64,000 nucleotides of DNA from Devosia faecipullorum (lineage in GTDB: Bacteria; Pseudomonadota; Alphaproteobacteria; Rhizobiales; Devosiaceae). Below are positions 52,680-63,305 of this stretch, piece after piece. The stretch lies in contig NZ_JACDXV010000002.1 of assembly GCF_015158295.1 (NCBI RefSeq), positions 537,001 to 601,000 of the forward strand, given 5' to 3'. The first letter of the stretch is position 1, and the number at the start of each line of letters is the position of its first letter. The notes under the pieces were generated by a model. It was given only the letters and a program-made list of their open reading frames with translations. It did not search any database and was not told the DNA's origin. Position numbers and translations under genes: made by a program.

Positions 52680-54242
52680 TCAGCTGCGCTCCAGCCCCAC
52701 AGCGGCGCGGAAGGCGGTGATATGGGGCGCGGGCGGCGCGCCTTTGCGGGCGGTATCGGTCCAATAGAGATTGTGGGTGAAAATCCGCCAATCCAGCCGC
52801 CCCCAATGGATTTCCACATCCATGTCCATGATGCCCGGCCCGAAGCGGCTCGCGCCTGCCAACGGGCCGGAAATGGCGTCGCCGAGCAGGAAAAGCGGGG
52901 AATCGAAGCGGTCATAGAGATTGGTCCAGCGCGTCGCCGAGAACACTGCCGCGTGGTGGGCGGCATCGCCCCTTTCGGCATCGGCATAGATGGCGCCATG
53001 CGTCCTGTCGTAATTCTGCGCCGGAGCGGTGGGCAGAACCCGTTCGGCCTTCATGCGGGCAAAGTCTTCGGCGCCATCGGTGATGAGGAATTCAGCGCTG
53101 GAAAGCGGCGAGCCCAGGGTGATGAGATCGGAGACTTTCCATCCCGATTTTCTTGCCTCGCCCACGGCCTTCTGGCGGCGCAGGGCGTCGAAGGCGGCCC
53201 ATTGCAGGCGCTGGAATTCGGCGACATTGGCATTGTCCCAGCTGTCCTTGGGCGCGCTGGCGACGAAGGCGTCCACGGCTCTGAGCGCTGCCACCGCATC
53301 GGGGCCGGGGGGATTGTCCTTGGTGGGACCGACCTCGCGCCAGAGAATATGCAAAAGGTCATAGGCGAGGACCGAGCCCAGCGAGTGGGCGATGACGATC
53401 ACCCGGTCATATTCGGGGTCGTCGTGAAGCGCCTTGAGCAGGGCGAGCCCGCGATTGCGCACGCCCTGGCGGCTCTGCACCGTCTCGGTATGGGCCGAGA
53501 GGTAGCTGGCGGCGTCGCCGAAATAGGGCAGGAGCAGCGTGTCGGCGAGATAGGCGAGCCAGAAGAGCAGCATCAGGTTCACCACATGCAGGTTCCAGCC
53601 GAAACTGTCGAGCACGCCGACGGCGATGACGAAGATCAATAGCGGTATGGGCAGGCGCTTGATCACGGCCAATTGACGGATGAATTTGGGCAGCATGATC
53701 AGCGCCAGCCCGACGAGGCTGATGACATGGCCACGCCGGGCGGCGGGCGACAGGAAATGCTCGTACCAGTCGAAGGTGAAGAGCCTGGGCAGGGCCAGCA
53801 GCGCCGCCAGAGCGGTGATGATGCTGATAATGGTCAGTCCCCAGAACACCGCCCAGGGCCAGCGCATATGGCGCGGCACATAGCCCGGATCGATCCATAG
53901 GAGGCGCTTGATCCAGCGCCAGAGATTGCGCAGCGGCGTCGCGTTCAAAAGGTCGGCGTAATAGAGTTCGAAAAAGTCGCTGCGCCGACCATTATGCTCG
54001 GGCGTGGTGATGCGCTGGAGCTCGTAAAGTCCGCTCTTGTCGTCGGGCACGATCCAGACGGGGCGCGGTCGGGCATGGGTTTCGGCCGGGGCGTCGAGTT
54101 CGGGATTGTCCTGCCAGAGCACGCGCACGAAATCGCGGATCGTGCCCATGGGGCGCTGCTCGCCCTGCCCGTGGACGATGACCACGGCCTGCCGTTTGAT
54201 GGGGGCTCTATTGCCCGCCTTCTTGCGGATTGCTTTGGTCAT
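52680..54242 (-). CDS. Membrane-spanning alpha/beta-hydrolase-like protein
   Basis: The 520-residue protein begins with a basic stretch and a first hydrolase strand (RQAVVIVHGQGEQRPMGTIR). Four hydrophobic segments follow at about residues 125-150, 170-190, 198-216 and 220-240. The nucleophile elbow comes after them (VIVIAHSLGSVLAYDLLH), with later LGSPLSSAEFLITDG and a possible catalytic His in RTHGAIYAD or DAAHHAAVF. So a membrane block is inserted within a lipase-like fold. I do not recognise a named family. Action on a membrane lipid is plausible but unproven. It is the only gene of its strand between slyX and lysE-like genes. Confidence 0.75.
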   Translation of the reverse strand: MTKAIRKKAGNRAPIKRQAVVIVHGQGEQRPMGTIRDFVRVLWQDNPELDAPAETHARPRPVWIVPDDKSGLYELQRITTPEHNGRRSDFFELYYADLLNATPLRNLWRWIKRLLWIDPGYVPRHMRWPWAVFWGLTIISIITALAALLALPRLFTFDWYEHFLSPAARRGHVISLVGLALIMLPKFIRQLAVIKRLPIPLLIFVIAVGVLDSFGWNLHVVNLMLLFWLAYLADTLLLPYFGDAASYLSAHTETVQSRQGVRNRGLALLKALHDDPEYDRVIVIAHSLGSVLAYDLLHILWREVGPTKDNPPGPDAVAALRAVDAFVASAPKDSWDNANVAEFQRLQWAAFDALRRQKAVGEARKSGWKVSDLITLGSPLSSAEFLITDGAEDFARMKAERVLPTAPAQNYDRTHGAIYADAERGDAAHHAAVFSATRWTNLYDRFDSPLFLLGDAISGPLAGASRFGPGIMDMDVEIHWGRLDWRIFTHNLYWTDTARKGAPPAPHITAFRAAVGLERS

Positions 54243-54295
54243 TCTGTCCCTCCCGGCGCCAGATTAGGGCAAGGCGGCTTCGCTGGAAACCTGTT

Positions 54296-54904
54296 CTAGC
54301 CAGCCGTGGTGAAGGCGACCCAAAGGGCCACGGCGAGCAGCAGGAACGCGAAAATCGTGCCCATTTGCCGGCGGCGATGGTCGATGGTGAGGAGAGGCTG
54401 CACGGTTCCGGCCAGCAAGACCACTCCGGCATGAACCAGGGTCGCGATCAGCACATAGACGGCGCCGAACAGCAGGGCGTTGCCCAGCCTCGCCTCGGGC
54501 AGAAAACCGGGCATGATGGTGATGTAGAACAGCGCCGCCTTGGGATTGAGCAGGTTGGTGACGAGGCCGCGCCGGAAAAAGCGCCAGCTGCCCGCCAGCG
54601 GATCGGGGGCTTCGATGGGCTTGCGCGAATCGGTCCAGGCTTCCCAGGCGAGATAGACCAGATAGGCAACGCCGGCCCAGCGCAGCGCCTGATAGAGCCA
54701 GGCATGATCCAGAACCAGCGTGCCGAGCCCGGAAACGGCAAGAAAACCGAGCAGGATCAGTCCGAGCGCCACCCCGGCCACAGCGGCAAGGCCCGGCAGG
54801 CGGCCGCGATCGGCGGCGAGAATGGCGAGATAGGCCATGTTCGGCCCGGGCGTCAGCTCGATGAGCAGGCTCGCCAGCGCAAAAGCAAGAAGCGCGGCAC
54901 TCAT
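54296..54904 (-). CDS. LysE/RhtB family exporter
   Basis: The 202-residue protein has about six membrane helices and the family motif ELTPGPNMAYLAILAADRGR near the N-terminus, plus RRGLVTNLLNPKAALFYITI. It exports amino acids or related metabolites; the substrate is unknown. The gene is 36 bases upstream... of nothing on its own strand apart from the hydrolase 53 bases downstream, so co-transcription with that hydrolase is possible. Confidence 0.92.
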   Translation of the reverse strand: MSAALLAFALASLLIELTPGPNMAYLAILAADRGRLPGLAAVAGVALGLILLGFLAVSGLGTLVLDHAWLYQALRWAGVAYLVYLAWEAWTDSRKPIEAPDPLAGSWRFFRRGLVTNLLNPKAALFYITIMPGFLPEARLGNALLFGAVYVLIATLVHAGVVLLAGTVQPLLTIDHRRRQMGTIFAFLLLAVALWVAFTTAG

Positions 54905-54940
54905 GGCCGCGCTTCCCGATATTTCATTATGGCGGGGATG

Positions 54941-56347
54941 TTAGTGACCCAGCGCCTTGACGATGTCCTCGGTGACTTTCTTGGCGTCGCCGAACAGCAT
55001 CATCGTATTGTCGCGGAAGAACAATTCGTTCTGCACGCCGGCATAGCCAGCGGCCATGCCGCGCTTGATGAACAGGACCGTGCCTGCATCCTCGACGTTG
55101 AGGACCGGCATGCCATAGATGGGCGAGGTCTTGTCGGTCTTGGCGGCGGGATTGGTCACGTCATTGGCGCCGATGACGAAGGCGACGTCGGACTGGGCGA
55201 ATTCGGAATTGATGTCTTCCAGTTCGAACACTTCGTCATAGGGCACATTGGCCTCGGCGAGCAGCACGTTCATATGGCCCGGCATGCGGCCGGCGACGGG
55301 GTGGATGGCGTATTTGACTTCCACACCGGCGGCCTTGAGCATGTCGGCCATTTCGCGCAGGGCGTGCTGGGCCTGCGCCACAGCCATGCCATAACCGGGC
55401 ACGATGATGACCTTGCCGGCATTCTTCATGAGGAATGCCGCGTCGTCGGCCGCGCCCTGCTTGACCGGGCGGTCGTCTTCCTCGCCGCCCGAAGCGGACG
55501 AGGTTTCGCCGCCAAAGCCGCCCAGGATCACCGAGATGAACGAGCGGTTCATCGCCTTGCACATGATGTAGGAGAGGATGGCGCCCGAGGAGCCGACCAG
55601 CGCGCCGGTGATGATCAGCGCCGTATTGCCCAGGGTGAAGCCAATGCCTGCCGCAGCCCAACCCGAATAGGAATTGAGCATCGAGACCACGACCGGCATG
55701 TCGGCGCCGCCGATGGGAATGATCATCAGCCCGCCCAGGATGAGGGCGAGAATGGTGATCAGCCAGAACAGCCAGGGTTCGCCGGTGATGGTAAAGGCCC
55801 AGACCAGCGCCACGATGGCGACGCCGAAGGCGATATGGATCAGGTGGCGCGCCGGCAGGATGATTGGCTTGCCGCTCATATTGCCGTTGAGCTTGGCGAA
55901 GGCGATGACCGAGCCGGTGAAGGTAAAGGCGCCGATGGCGGTGCCGATGCTCATTTCAACCAGCGCCTGGGCATGGACATGGCCGATGGAGCCAATGCCG
56001 AAGGCTTCCGGCGCATAGAGGGCGGCGGCGGCCACGAAGACGGCGGCCAGGCCCACCAGCGAGTGGAAGGCGGCGACCAATTGCGGCATGTCGGTCATTT
56101 TGACATTGCGGGCCATGAAGGCGCCGATGCCGCCACCGATGCCCAGACCGCCCACGATCAGCAGCCAGCTGGTGATATCGGTCGGGGCGGCCACGGCCAG
56201 CGTGGTCAGGATGGCGATGCCCATGCCCACCATGCCAAACGTATTGCCCTGGCGGGCCGAGGACGGATGGGAGAGGCCGCGCAGGGCCAGGATGAACAGA
56301 ACGCCCGAGACGAGATAGAGAAGGGCAGCGATATTTGCGTCGATCAT
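54941..56347 (-). CDS. pntB: NAD(P) transhydrogenase subunit beta
   Basis: The 468-residue protein has about eight membrane helices in the N-terminal half. A C-terminal NADP(H)-binding domain III carries VIIVPGYGMAVAQAQHALRE, KYAIHPVAGRMPGHMNVLLA, DINSEFAQSDVAFVIGANDV and GMPVLNVEDAG. It ends VTEDIVKALGH. It forms, with PntAA and PntAB, the proton-translocating transhydrogenase that makes NADPH from NADH using the proton gradient. It is the last gene of the operon, seven bases after pntAB. Confidence 0.96.
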   Translation of the reverse strand: MIDANIAALLYLVSGVLFILALRGLSHPSSARQGNTFGMVGMGIAILTTLAVAAPTDITSWLLIVGGLGIGGGIGAFMARNVKMTDMPQLVAAFHSLVGLAAVFVAAAALYAPEAFGIGSIGHVHAQALVEMSIGTAIGAFTFTGSVIAFAKLNGNMSGKPIILPARHLIHIAFGVAIVALVWAFTITGEPWLFWLITILALILGGLMIIPIGGADMPVVVSMLNSYSGWAAAGIGFTLGNTALIITGALVGSSGAILSYIMCKAMNRSFISVILGGFGGETSSASGGEEDDRPVKQGAADDAAFLMKNAGKVIIVPGYGMAVAQAQHALREMADMLKAAGVEVKYAIHPVAGRMPGHMNVLLAEANVPYDEVFELEDINSEFAQSDVAFVIGANDVTNPAAKTDKTSPIYGMPVLNVEDAGTVLFIKRGMAAGYAGVQNELFFRDNTMMLFGDAKKVTEDIVKALGH

Positions 56348-56354
56348 TTTTAGA

Positions 56355-56663
56355 TCAGCCCTTCTTCTTGTACATGGCCAGCATGCGCTGGGTCACAAGG
56401 AAACCGCCGAAGATATTCACGGAAGCGAAGATCAGCGCGATGAAGCCGAAAATCTTGGAGGCCCAGCCGGCATCGTTGACCAACTGCACGCCCACGGCGA
56501 GCAGGGCGCCCACCACGATCACCGAGGAAATGGCGTTGGTGACGCTCATCAGCGGCGTGTGCAGGGCCGGAGTGACGCTCCAGACCACGAAATAGCCGAC
56601 AAAGATCGCCAGCACGAAAATGGCGAGCCGGAAGGTGAAGGGGTCGATTGCGGACATATCCAT
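56355..56663 (-). CDS. pntAB: NAD(P) transhydrogenase subunit alpha, part 2 (PntAB)
   Basis: The 102-residue membrane subunit has three to four helices ([58 protein letters not shown]) and the conserved [16 protein letters not shown] motif at the membrane channel. It ends in MLAMYKKKG. It corresponds to the membrane segment of the fused E. coli PntA. The ATG at 56663 lies one base after the pntAA stop. Confidence 0.95.
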   Translation of the reverse strand: MDMSAIDPFTFRLAIFVLAIFVGYFVVWSVTPALHTPLMSVTNAISSVIVVGALLAVGVQLVNDAGWASKIFGFIALIFASVNIFGGFLVTQRMLAMYKKKG

Positions 56664-56664
56664 C

Positions 56665-58044
<1,380 letters not shown>

Positions 58045-58111
58045 GGAAACTCTCCTACCGCCTGCCGACGGCAGGCATGTTTCGCGGGGGGCCTGCTTGC
58101 TTGGGATCAGC

Positions 58112-58276
58112 TTAGTGGATGATCAGGAAATAGAGCACGACCATCAATGCCGCGCCGCCATAGATCGCCCACTTCACGCCCTGGACGAAGCCGCTGAAGG
58201 TTTTTTCGTGTTCGGCATAATCCATCGCGGATTCCAGCACGGGAGCGGGATGGGGTTCGGCGGTCTTTTTGGCCAT
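58112..58276 (-). CDS. aa3-type cytochrome c oxidase subunit IV-like protein
   Basis: The 54-residue protein has a hydrophilic start (MAKKTAEPHPAPVLESAM), then DYAEHEKTFSGFVQGVKWAI, the signature of the bacterial subunit-IV family, then one membrane helix (GGAALMVVLYFLIIH). It is too short for most gene callers. It lies 67 bases upstream of pntAA on the same strand, so it is probably the first gene of the transhydrogenase operon. Family members are small helix subunits of aa3 oxidase; no other oxidase gene is nearby. Confidence 0.85.
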   Translation of the reverse strand: MAKKTAEPHPAPVLESAMDYAEHEKTFSGFVQGVKWAIYGGAALMVVLYFLIIH

Positions 58277-58327
58277 GAGGTCCTCGAAAAGATAGGTGTC
58301 TAAAGGTTTTAAGCCGAAAGTAGCACC

Positions 58328-60130
58328 TCAGTGCGCGCTGGCTTCCAGCTCGTCGATCAGCCCCTCGATCATCGAGAGGCCAAGCGACCAGAATTGCGGG
58401 TCTTTGGCATCGAGCCCGAAAGGCGCGAGAAGTTCGGAATGATGCTTGCTCCCCCCGGCCTTGAGCAGCGCGAAATAGCGCTCCGCAAAGCCGTCGCTGG
58501 CCTTCTCATACTGCGCATAGAGCGAGTTCACAAGGCAGTCACCGAATGCATAGGCATAGACGTAGAAGGGGGAATGGATGAAGTGCGGGATATAGGTCCA
58601 GAACACCTCATAGCCGTCATTGGCGAGGATGGCCGGGCCCAGCGATTCCGCCTGCACCTCCATCCACATGGCGTTGATTTCCTCGGTCCGCAATTCGCCG
58701 TTGCGGCGGGCGGTATGGACCTTGCGCTCGAAGGTGTAGAAGGCAATCTGCCGCACCACCGTATTGAGCATGTCTTCCACTTTCGAAGACAGAAGGGCGA
58801 AGCGCTGCTTCGGATCGGTGGTCTTGTCGAGCAGCGCCCGGAAGGTCAGCATCTCGCCGAAGACCGAGGCGGTTTCGGCCAGGGTCAGCGGCGTATTGGC
58901 CAGGATCGGCCCCTGCGCGGCGGCGAGGCGCTGGTGCACGCCATGGCCCAGTTCATGGGCGAGGGTCATGATGTCCCTCGTGCGGCCGAGATAGTTGAGC
59001 ATCAGATAGGGATGGGCGCTGGGCACGGTGGGATGGGCGAAGGCGCCTGAGCGCTTGCCATTGCCGGCGGGCGCGTCGATCCAGCCCGAATTGAAGAAGG
59101 GCCGGGCCAGTTCTCCCAGTTCGGGCGAGAAACGGTCATAGGCGTCGAGCACGGTGGTCACGGCGCTGTCCCAGTCCCAGATGCGCTCGTCGCTGGTGGG
59201 CAGCGGCGCATTGCGGTCCCAGGCATTGAGCTTTTCCTTGCCGAACCATTTCGCCTTCATCTTGTAATAGCGGTGGGAGAGGCGCGGATAGGCTTCCTGC
59301 ACCGCCGCTTGCAGCGCGTCGACCACTTCGCGCTCGATGGAATTGGCCATGTGCCGGCTGTCGGCAATATCCTGGTAGCCGCGCCAGCGGTCGGAGATTT
59401 CCTTGTCCTTGGCCAGCACATTGGTGATGTGGGTGAAGAGCCGCACATTGTCCCTGAAAGTCTTGCCCAGGGCCTTGAACGCGGCTTCGCGCTTTTTCTC
59501 GTCCGGTTCGGACAAGAGGTGCAGCGTGGTTTCAAGGTCGAGCGCCTCGCCATCGACCTCGAAGGACAGGCTGGACAGGGTTTCGTCATAGAGCCGGTTC
59601 CAGGCCGAAAAGGCGGTGACCGACTTGTCGTGGAACAATTCCTCGAGCTTGTCCTCGAGCTGGTGCGGCTTGGCCTTGCGCAGGTCGGCGAACCAGATGC
59701 GATAGCGCGCCAGTTCGGGATCGGCGGCGAAGGCGGCTTCGAGATCGGCGTCCTCGATGCGGTTGAGCTCGAGGGTGAAGAACAGCGTTCGGGTGGAAAG
59801 GCTGGTCAGCGCCTCGTTGATGTCGCCCATGAATTTGGCGCGGTCGGGATCGGCGGTGTTCTGGGCATAGTGAAGAAAGGCGAAGGAGCCGATGCGCCCG
59901 CCCAATTCCTCCATGGCCTCGCTGTCGCGGATGGCCTCGATCAGCTTGCCGGCCTTGGTCAGCGCGATCAGCTTGCCCTTGTAATCGGCCTCGAACTTGA
60001 CGGCCTGGGCCTTGGCTTCTTCCATCGCCGCCTTGAATTGCGGGCTGTCCTTGCCGGGATAGAGATCGTTCAGATCCCAGACCGGCAGGTTTCCGAACTG
60101 GTTATGGCCCTTGGGCGCACTATCGGACAT
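58328..60130 (-). CDS. pepF: Oligoendopeptidase F (M3B)
   Basis: The 600-residue zinc peptidase has the motif H392-E393-L-G-H396 (AHELGHGVHQRLAAAQGP) and the third ligand Glu in ETASVFGEML. Family blocks include FASVPSAHPY-like FAHPTVPSAHPYLMLNYL and TYIPHFIHSPFYVYAYAFG. It has no signal peptide and should cleave short peptides in the cytoplasm. Length is typical (about 600). It stands alone, 52 bases upstream of the subunit-IV-like gene on the same strand. Confidence 0.95.
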   Translation of the reverse strand: MSDSAPKGHNQFGNLPVWDLNDLYPGKDSPQFKAAMEEAKAQAVKFEADYKGKLIALTKAGKLIEAIRDSEAMEELGGRIGSFAFLHYAQNTADPDRAKFMGDINEALTSLSTRTLFFTLELNRIEDADLEAAFAADPELARYRIWFADLRKAKPHQLEDKLEELFHDKSVTAFSAWNRLYDETLSSLSFEVDGEALDLETTLHLLSEPDEKKREAAFKALGKTFRDNVRLFTHITNVLAKDKEISDRWRGYQDIADSRHMANSIEREVVDALQAAVQEAYPRLSHRYYKMKAKWFGKEKLNAWDRNAPLPTSDERIWDWDSAVTTVLDAYDRFSPELGELARPFFNSGWIDAPAGNGKRSGAFAHPTVPSAHPYLMLNYLGRTRDIMTLAHELGHGVHQRLAAAQGPILANTPLTLAETASVFGEMLTFRALLDKTTDPKQRFALLSSKVEDMLNTVVRQIAFYTFERKVHTARRNGELRTEEINAMWMEVQAESLGPAILANDGYEVFWTYIPHFIHSPFYVYAYAFGDCLVNSLYAQYEKASDGFAERYFALLKAGGSKHHSELLAPFGLDAKDPQFWSLGLSMIEGLIDELEASAH

Positions 60131-60242
60131 GGAACGCGACTCCGAAGAAAAGTTTCGGCGCGGACCTTAGCCAGTGGGCTTGTGGATGTGAAGGCGCTGC
60201 GGTGAGGCGGAATGTCTCCGGTCCGGGCCGCAATCCATGTCC

Positions 60243-61001
60243 TTACCCTGCCAGCAGCCGGTTCGTGCCTTCCCAGATCAATTGCAGCGACAACAGGAAA
60301 ACCAGCCAATAGGCAATGCGGTAGAACAGCCGCGCATCGATGCGGCGGACCAGCGAGACCCCGACAAAGACCGCCAGCACGCCGAGCGGCGCCAGCGCCG
60401 CCGACAGCGTCAGATTGGCGACGTTGAGCTGGCCAAGGAAATAATAGGGCACCAGCTTGGCGCTGTTGACGATGGCAAAGAAGAAGGCGGTGGTGCCGGC
60501 GTAAACGGTGGGTGCGAGCTTGCGCGGCAGCACATAGATCTGGAAGGGAGGGCCGCCGGTATGGGAGATGAAGCTGGTAAAGCCGGCAATGCCGCCCCAG
60601 AACGTGCCCCATGGCTTTGAGGGCGGCAGGCCTGCCAATTGCTTGCGGATCGGAAACACGGCGTCGAGCACGAAGAGCAGGGTGACCACGCCGACCATGA
60701 GCAGGACCACCGCGTCGCTCACCACGGCCCAGAGCGCCCAGCCGATCAGCGTGCCGATGGCGGCGCCGGGCAGCATGACCCGAATGAGGCTCCAGTCGCA
60801 TTCCTTGCGATACATCCAGACCGCCACCGCATCCATGCAGAGCAGCACCGGCAACATGATGCCGGCGGCATCGCGCGGGGCCATGACGAGGGTCAGAAGC
60901 GGCACCCCGACCACGCCGAGGCCGCCGAGCAGGCCCGCCTTGGACAGGCCGACAAGCGTGATGGCGGCGACGCAGACCGCGATGAAAACAGGATCTGGCA
61001 T
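60243..61001 (-). CDS. TauE/SafE family permease
   Basis: The 252-residue protein has about eight membrane helices and TauE/SafE motifs: AGLLGGLGVVGVPLLTLVMA near the N-terminus and GFTSFISHTGGPPFQIYVLP midway. These proteins are proposed to export sulfite, sulfoacetate or other small anions. Frames that extend further on the same strand to 61062 are in another register and are shadows. It lies 112 bases upstream of pepF on the same strand, with its own likely transcript. Confidence 0.9.
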   Translation of the reverse strand: MPDPVFIAVCVAAITLVGLSKAGLLGGLGVVGVPLLTLVMAPRDAAGIMLPVLLCMDAVAVWMYRKECDWSLIRVMLPGAAIGTLIGWALWAVVSDAVVLLMVGVVTLLFVLDAVFPIRKQLAGLPPSKPWGTFWGGIAGFTSFISHTGGPPFQIYVLPRKLAPTVYAGTTAFFFAIVNSAKLVPYYFLGQLNVANLTLSAALAPLGVLAVFVGVSLVRRIDARLFYRIAYWLVFLLSLQLIWEGTNRLLAG

Positions 61002-61180
61002 GGAAAAACGAATCCGGCGGGGAGAGTTTTCTATACCGAGCCCGCAGACCCGATTTTGTCAACTCCGGGCATGCGCCGCGATGGAATAATGCAAAATGCC
61101 AGTGGCCAGTCGCCGATGGTATTGGTGTGGTGTGGGGTCCAAAACAGGACCTTCCTCCGTTCCGAGGCCGCGTTCCTGCG

Positions 61181-61220
61181 CCTCCCTCCCCCTTGAGGGG
61201 AGGGATCGAGGGTGGGGGTT
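61181..61220. repeat. Palindromic repeat, family B (reversed)
   Basis: CCTCCCTCCCCCTTGAGGGG then AGGGATCGAGGGTGGGGGTT. This is the reverse complement of the unit at 6851, in the 285-base spacer between a permease and an exporter gene. The rest of that spacer holds nothing else I can support. Confidence 0.75.
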
Positions 61221-61286
61221 CTGGACTATCCGCAACCTGATAAAGGCAAAACCGGAGCCGATGGCCGCGCCTGGCCGCCTGAACCC

Positions 61287-63095
61287 CTAAGCCTCGCGGA
61301 ACTGCAATTTCGCCAGTTCGGCATAGCGACCGTCCTTGGCGACCAGTTCGCCATGGGTGCCCTGGTCGATGATGCGCCCGCCTTCGAGCACGAGGATCGT
61401 GCTGGCATCGCGAATGGTGGCGAGGCGGTGGGCGATGACGAGGGTGGTGCGGCCCTTCATCAGATGTTCGAGCGCCAATTGCACCAGATATTCGCTCTGG
61501 GCGTCGAGCGCCGAGGTCGCTTCGTCCAGCAGCAGAATGGGGGCATTGCGCAGGATGGCGCGGGCAATGGCGAGGCGCTGTTTCTGGCCGCCCGAAAGCA
61601 TGACGCCGCGTTCGCCGACAATGGTGTCATAGCCGGCCGGCAGGTCGGCGACGAAATCGTCGACCAGGGCGGCCTTGGCGGCGGCGATCACCTCCTCATG
61701 ACCGGCTTCGGGTTTGCCGAACAGGATATTGTCGCGAATGGTGCCGGCGAAGATGATCGGCTCCTGCTCGACATAGGCGAAGCGCTGGCGCAATTCGCCC
61801 AGGCGAAGATCGCGGACATCGATGCCATCGACCCGGATCGTGCCGCCATCGATGTCGTAGAAGCGTTGCAGCAGCGAGAGCGTCGTGGACTTGCCCGAAC
61901 CGGACGGCCCGACCAGAGCCACGGTCTGGCCCTTAGCCACCGAGAAACTGACCCCGTCGAGCACCTTTTCGCCATTGGCGCCGTCATAGGCGAAGCTGAC
62001 CTTGTCGAATTCCACCGTGCCCAGCGGCGGCTCGGGCAGGTCGAGGGGGCTGGCGGGATCCTTGATGGCCGGTTCGGTATCAAGGATTTCGGTCAGCCTT
62101 TCGGTCGATCCGGCAACCATCTGCAAGGTGCCCAGCACTTCCGAGACATTGGTGAGCGCACCGGACGCCATCAGCGCATAGACGAGGAATTGAGCCAATT
62201 GTCCCGCCGTGACCGCGCCGTCAAAGACCGAGCGGGCGCCCCACCAGACCAGTCCCACCAGCGCGCCGGTGCCGAGAAAGATCACCATGCCGACCATGAC
62301 GGCGCGCGCGCCCAGGCGTCTGGTTTCGGCGTGGTAGGAGGCTTCGCTGCGCTGATCGTAGAGCGTGGACTGCACCTGTTCTTGGGTGAAGGCCTTGACG
62401 GTGCGGTTGGCGCCCAGCATTTCGGTGGCCATGGCGGAGAGGTCGGCCAGCGCGTCCTGGGTCTTGCGCGACATGCCGCGCAGCCGGCGCGAAAAGGCGA
62501 TGACCGGCACCATGACCAGGGGCAGGGCGATGACTACGGCCAGCGTCAGGGCGGGGCTGGTGAGAATCATCATCACCAGCGCCCCGATAATGGTGACCAT
62601 GGAGCGCAGCGCCAGCGACAGGCTGGAACCCACCGCGCCGCGGATGACGGCGACGTCGCCATTGAGACGGCTGGTCAGTTCGCCGATGCGGTTGCGGTCG
62701 AAATAGGCGGCGTCGAGGCGCAGCAAATGGCCGAAGACCGCCTGGCGCAGATCGGCCAGCACCCGCTCGCCGATCACCGAGATGAAATAGAAGCGCGCGC
62801 CGCTGGCAATGGCCATCACCAGGGCGATGGTGAGCACGATCCAGCCATAGCGGCCGACATTTTCGAGATTCTGCGCCACGAAGCCTTCATCGATCGCGCC
62901 GCCCAGGGCGGCGGGGATGGCGAGGGAGGTAATGGCCGAAATCAACAGGAACAGCAGGGTCAGCGACAGCCGCACCGGATAGGCGAGCACGAAGGGCACC
63001 AGCCGTTGCAGCGGGCGCAGCCGCCGCGGCTCGATATGGCCTTCGGGCACAATCTTTTCGGGATCGGCCTCAATGGGCAATGCCTGGTCTGTCAT
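61287..63095 (-). CDS. ABC exporter (fused membrane-ATPase), MsbA-like half-transporter
   Basis: The 602-residue protein has six membrane helices (about 40-330) and a C-terminal ATPase with Walker A GPSGSGKST, Q-loop VEQEPIIF, signature LSGGQKQR, Walker B ILLLDEATSALD and H-loop IAHR. It works as a homodimer to move lipids, peptides or drugs outward. The start at 63095 gives MTDQALPIEAD; an in-frame start at 63149 adds 18 residues. It is divergent from rpmE and alone on its strand. Substrate unknown: MsbA-like lipid flipping is possible but not shown by sequence. Confidence 0.93.
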   Translation of the reverse strand: MTDQALPIEADPEKIVPEGHIEPRRLRPLQRLVPFVLAYPVRLSLTLLFLLISAITSLAIPAALGGAIDEGFVAQNLENVGRYGWIVLTIALVMAIASGARFYFISVIGERVLADLRQAVFGHLLRLDAAYFDRNRIGELTSRLNGDVAVIRGAVGSSLSLALRSMVTIIGALVMMILTSPALTLAVVIALPLVMVPVIAFSRRLRGMSRKTQDALADLSAMATEMLGANRTVKAFTQEQVQSTLYDQRSEASYHAETRRLGARAVMVGMVIFLGTGALVGLVWWGARSVFDGAVTAGQLAQFLVYALMASGALTNVSEVLGTLQMVAGSTERLTEILDTEPAIKDPASPLDLPEPPLGTVEFDKVSFAYDGANGEKVLDGVSFSVAKGQTVALVGPSGSGKSTTLSLLQRFYDIDGGTIRVDGIDVRDLRLGELRQRFAYVEQEPIIFAGTIRDNILFGKPEAGHEEVIAAAKAALVDDFVADLPAGYDTIVGERGVMLSGGQKQRLAIARAILRNAPILLLDEATSALDAQSEYLVQLALEHLMKGRTTLVIAHRLATIRDASTILVLEGGRIIDQGTHGELVAKDGRYAELAKLQFREA

Positions 63096-63252
63096 GGCTG
63101 TGGTTCGCCGTCTTGTGGGTGGGCTGCCGCAAGAGGCGACCGCCCCCATATAGGATCTGTCCCCGGCCCCGGCAACTGCTGGGGAACGGGCAAAATTGCC
63201 GCTGCGTCAGGCTTGCGGAAGCGCAACTTGTGCTGTAGTAAGCCGCCCAATA

Positions 63253-63286
63253 CCAGTTTTCTGCTCTCCGGGCGCTGCGGCGCCCG
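63253..63286 (+). promoter_or_regulatory. rpmE leader motif (CCAGTTTTC plus CGGGCGC hairpin)
   Basis: CCAGTTTTC (63253-63261) is followed by a 7-bp hairpin CGGGCGC-TGCG-GCGCCCG (63269-63286) and TTTGATTTGAGG before the start. A weak promoter (TTGCGG at 63213, TAGTAA at 63236, 17-base spacer) would start transcription near CCAGTTTTC. It repeats the layout of the rpmJ leader. Confidence 0.5.
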
Positions 63287-63305
63287 TTTGATTTGAGGCG
63301 ACGCC

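Noticed and set aside
61212..63296. 694-codon open frame on the plus strand
   Set aside because: It is antisense to the ABC exporter with intact ATPase motifs and runs through a repeat. Similar plus-strand frames at 39443-41002 and 14483-16141 are rejected for the same reason.
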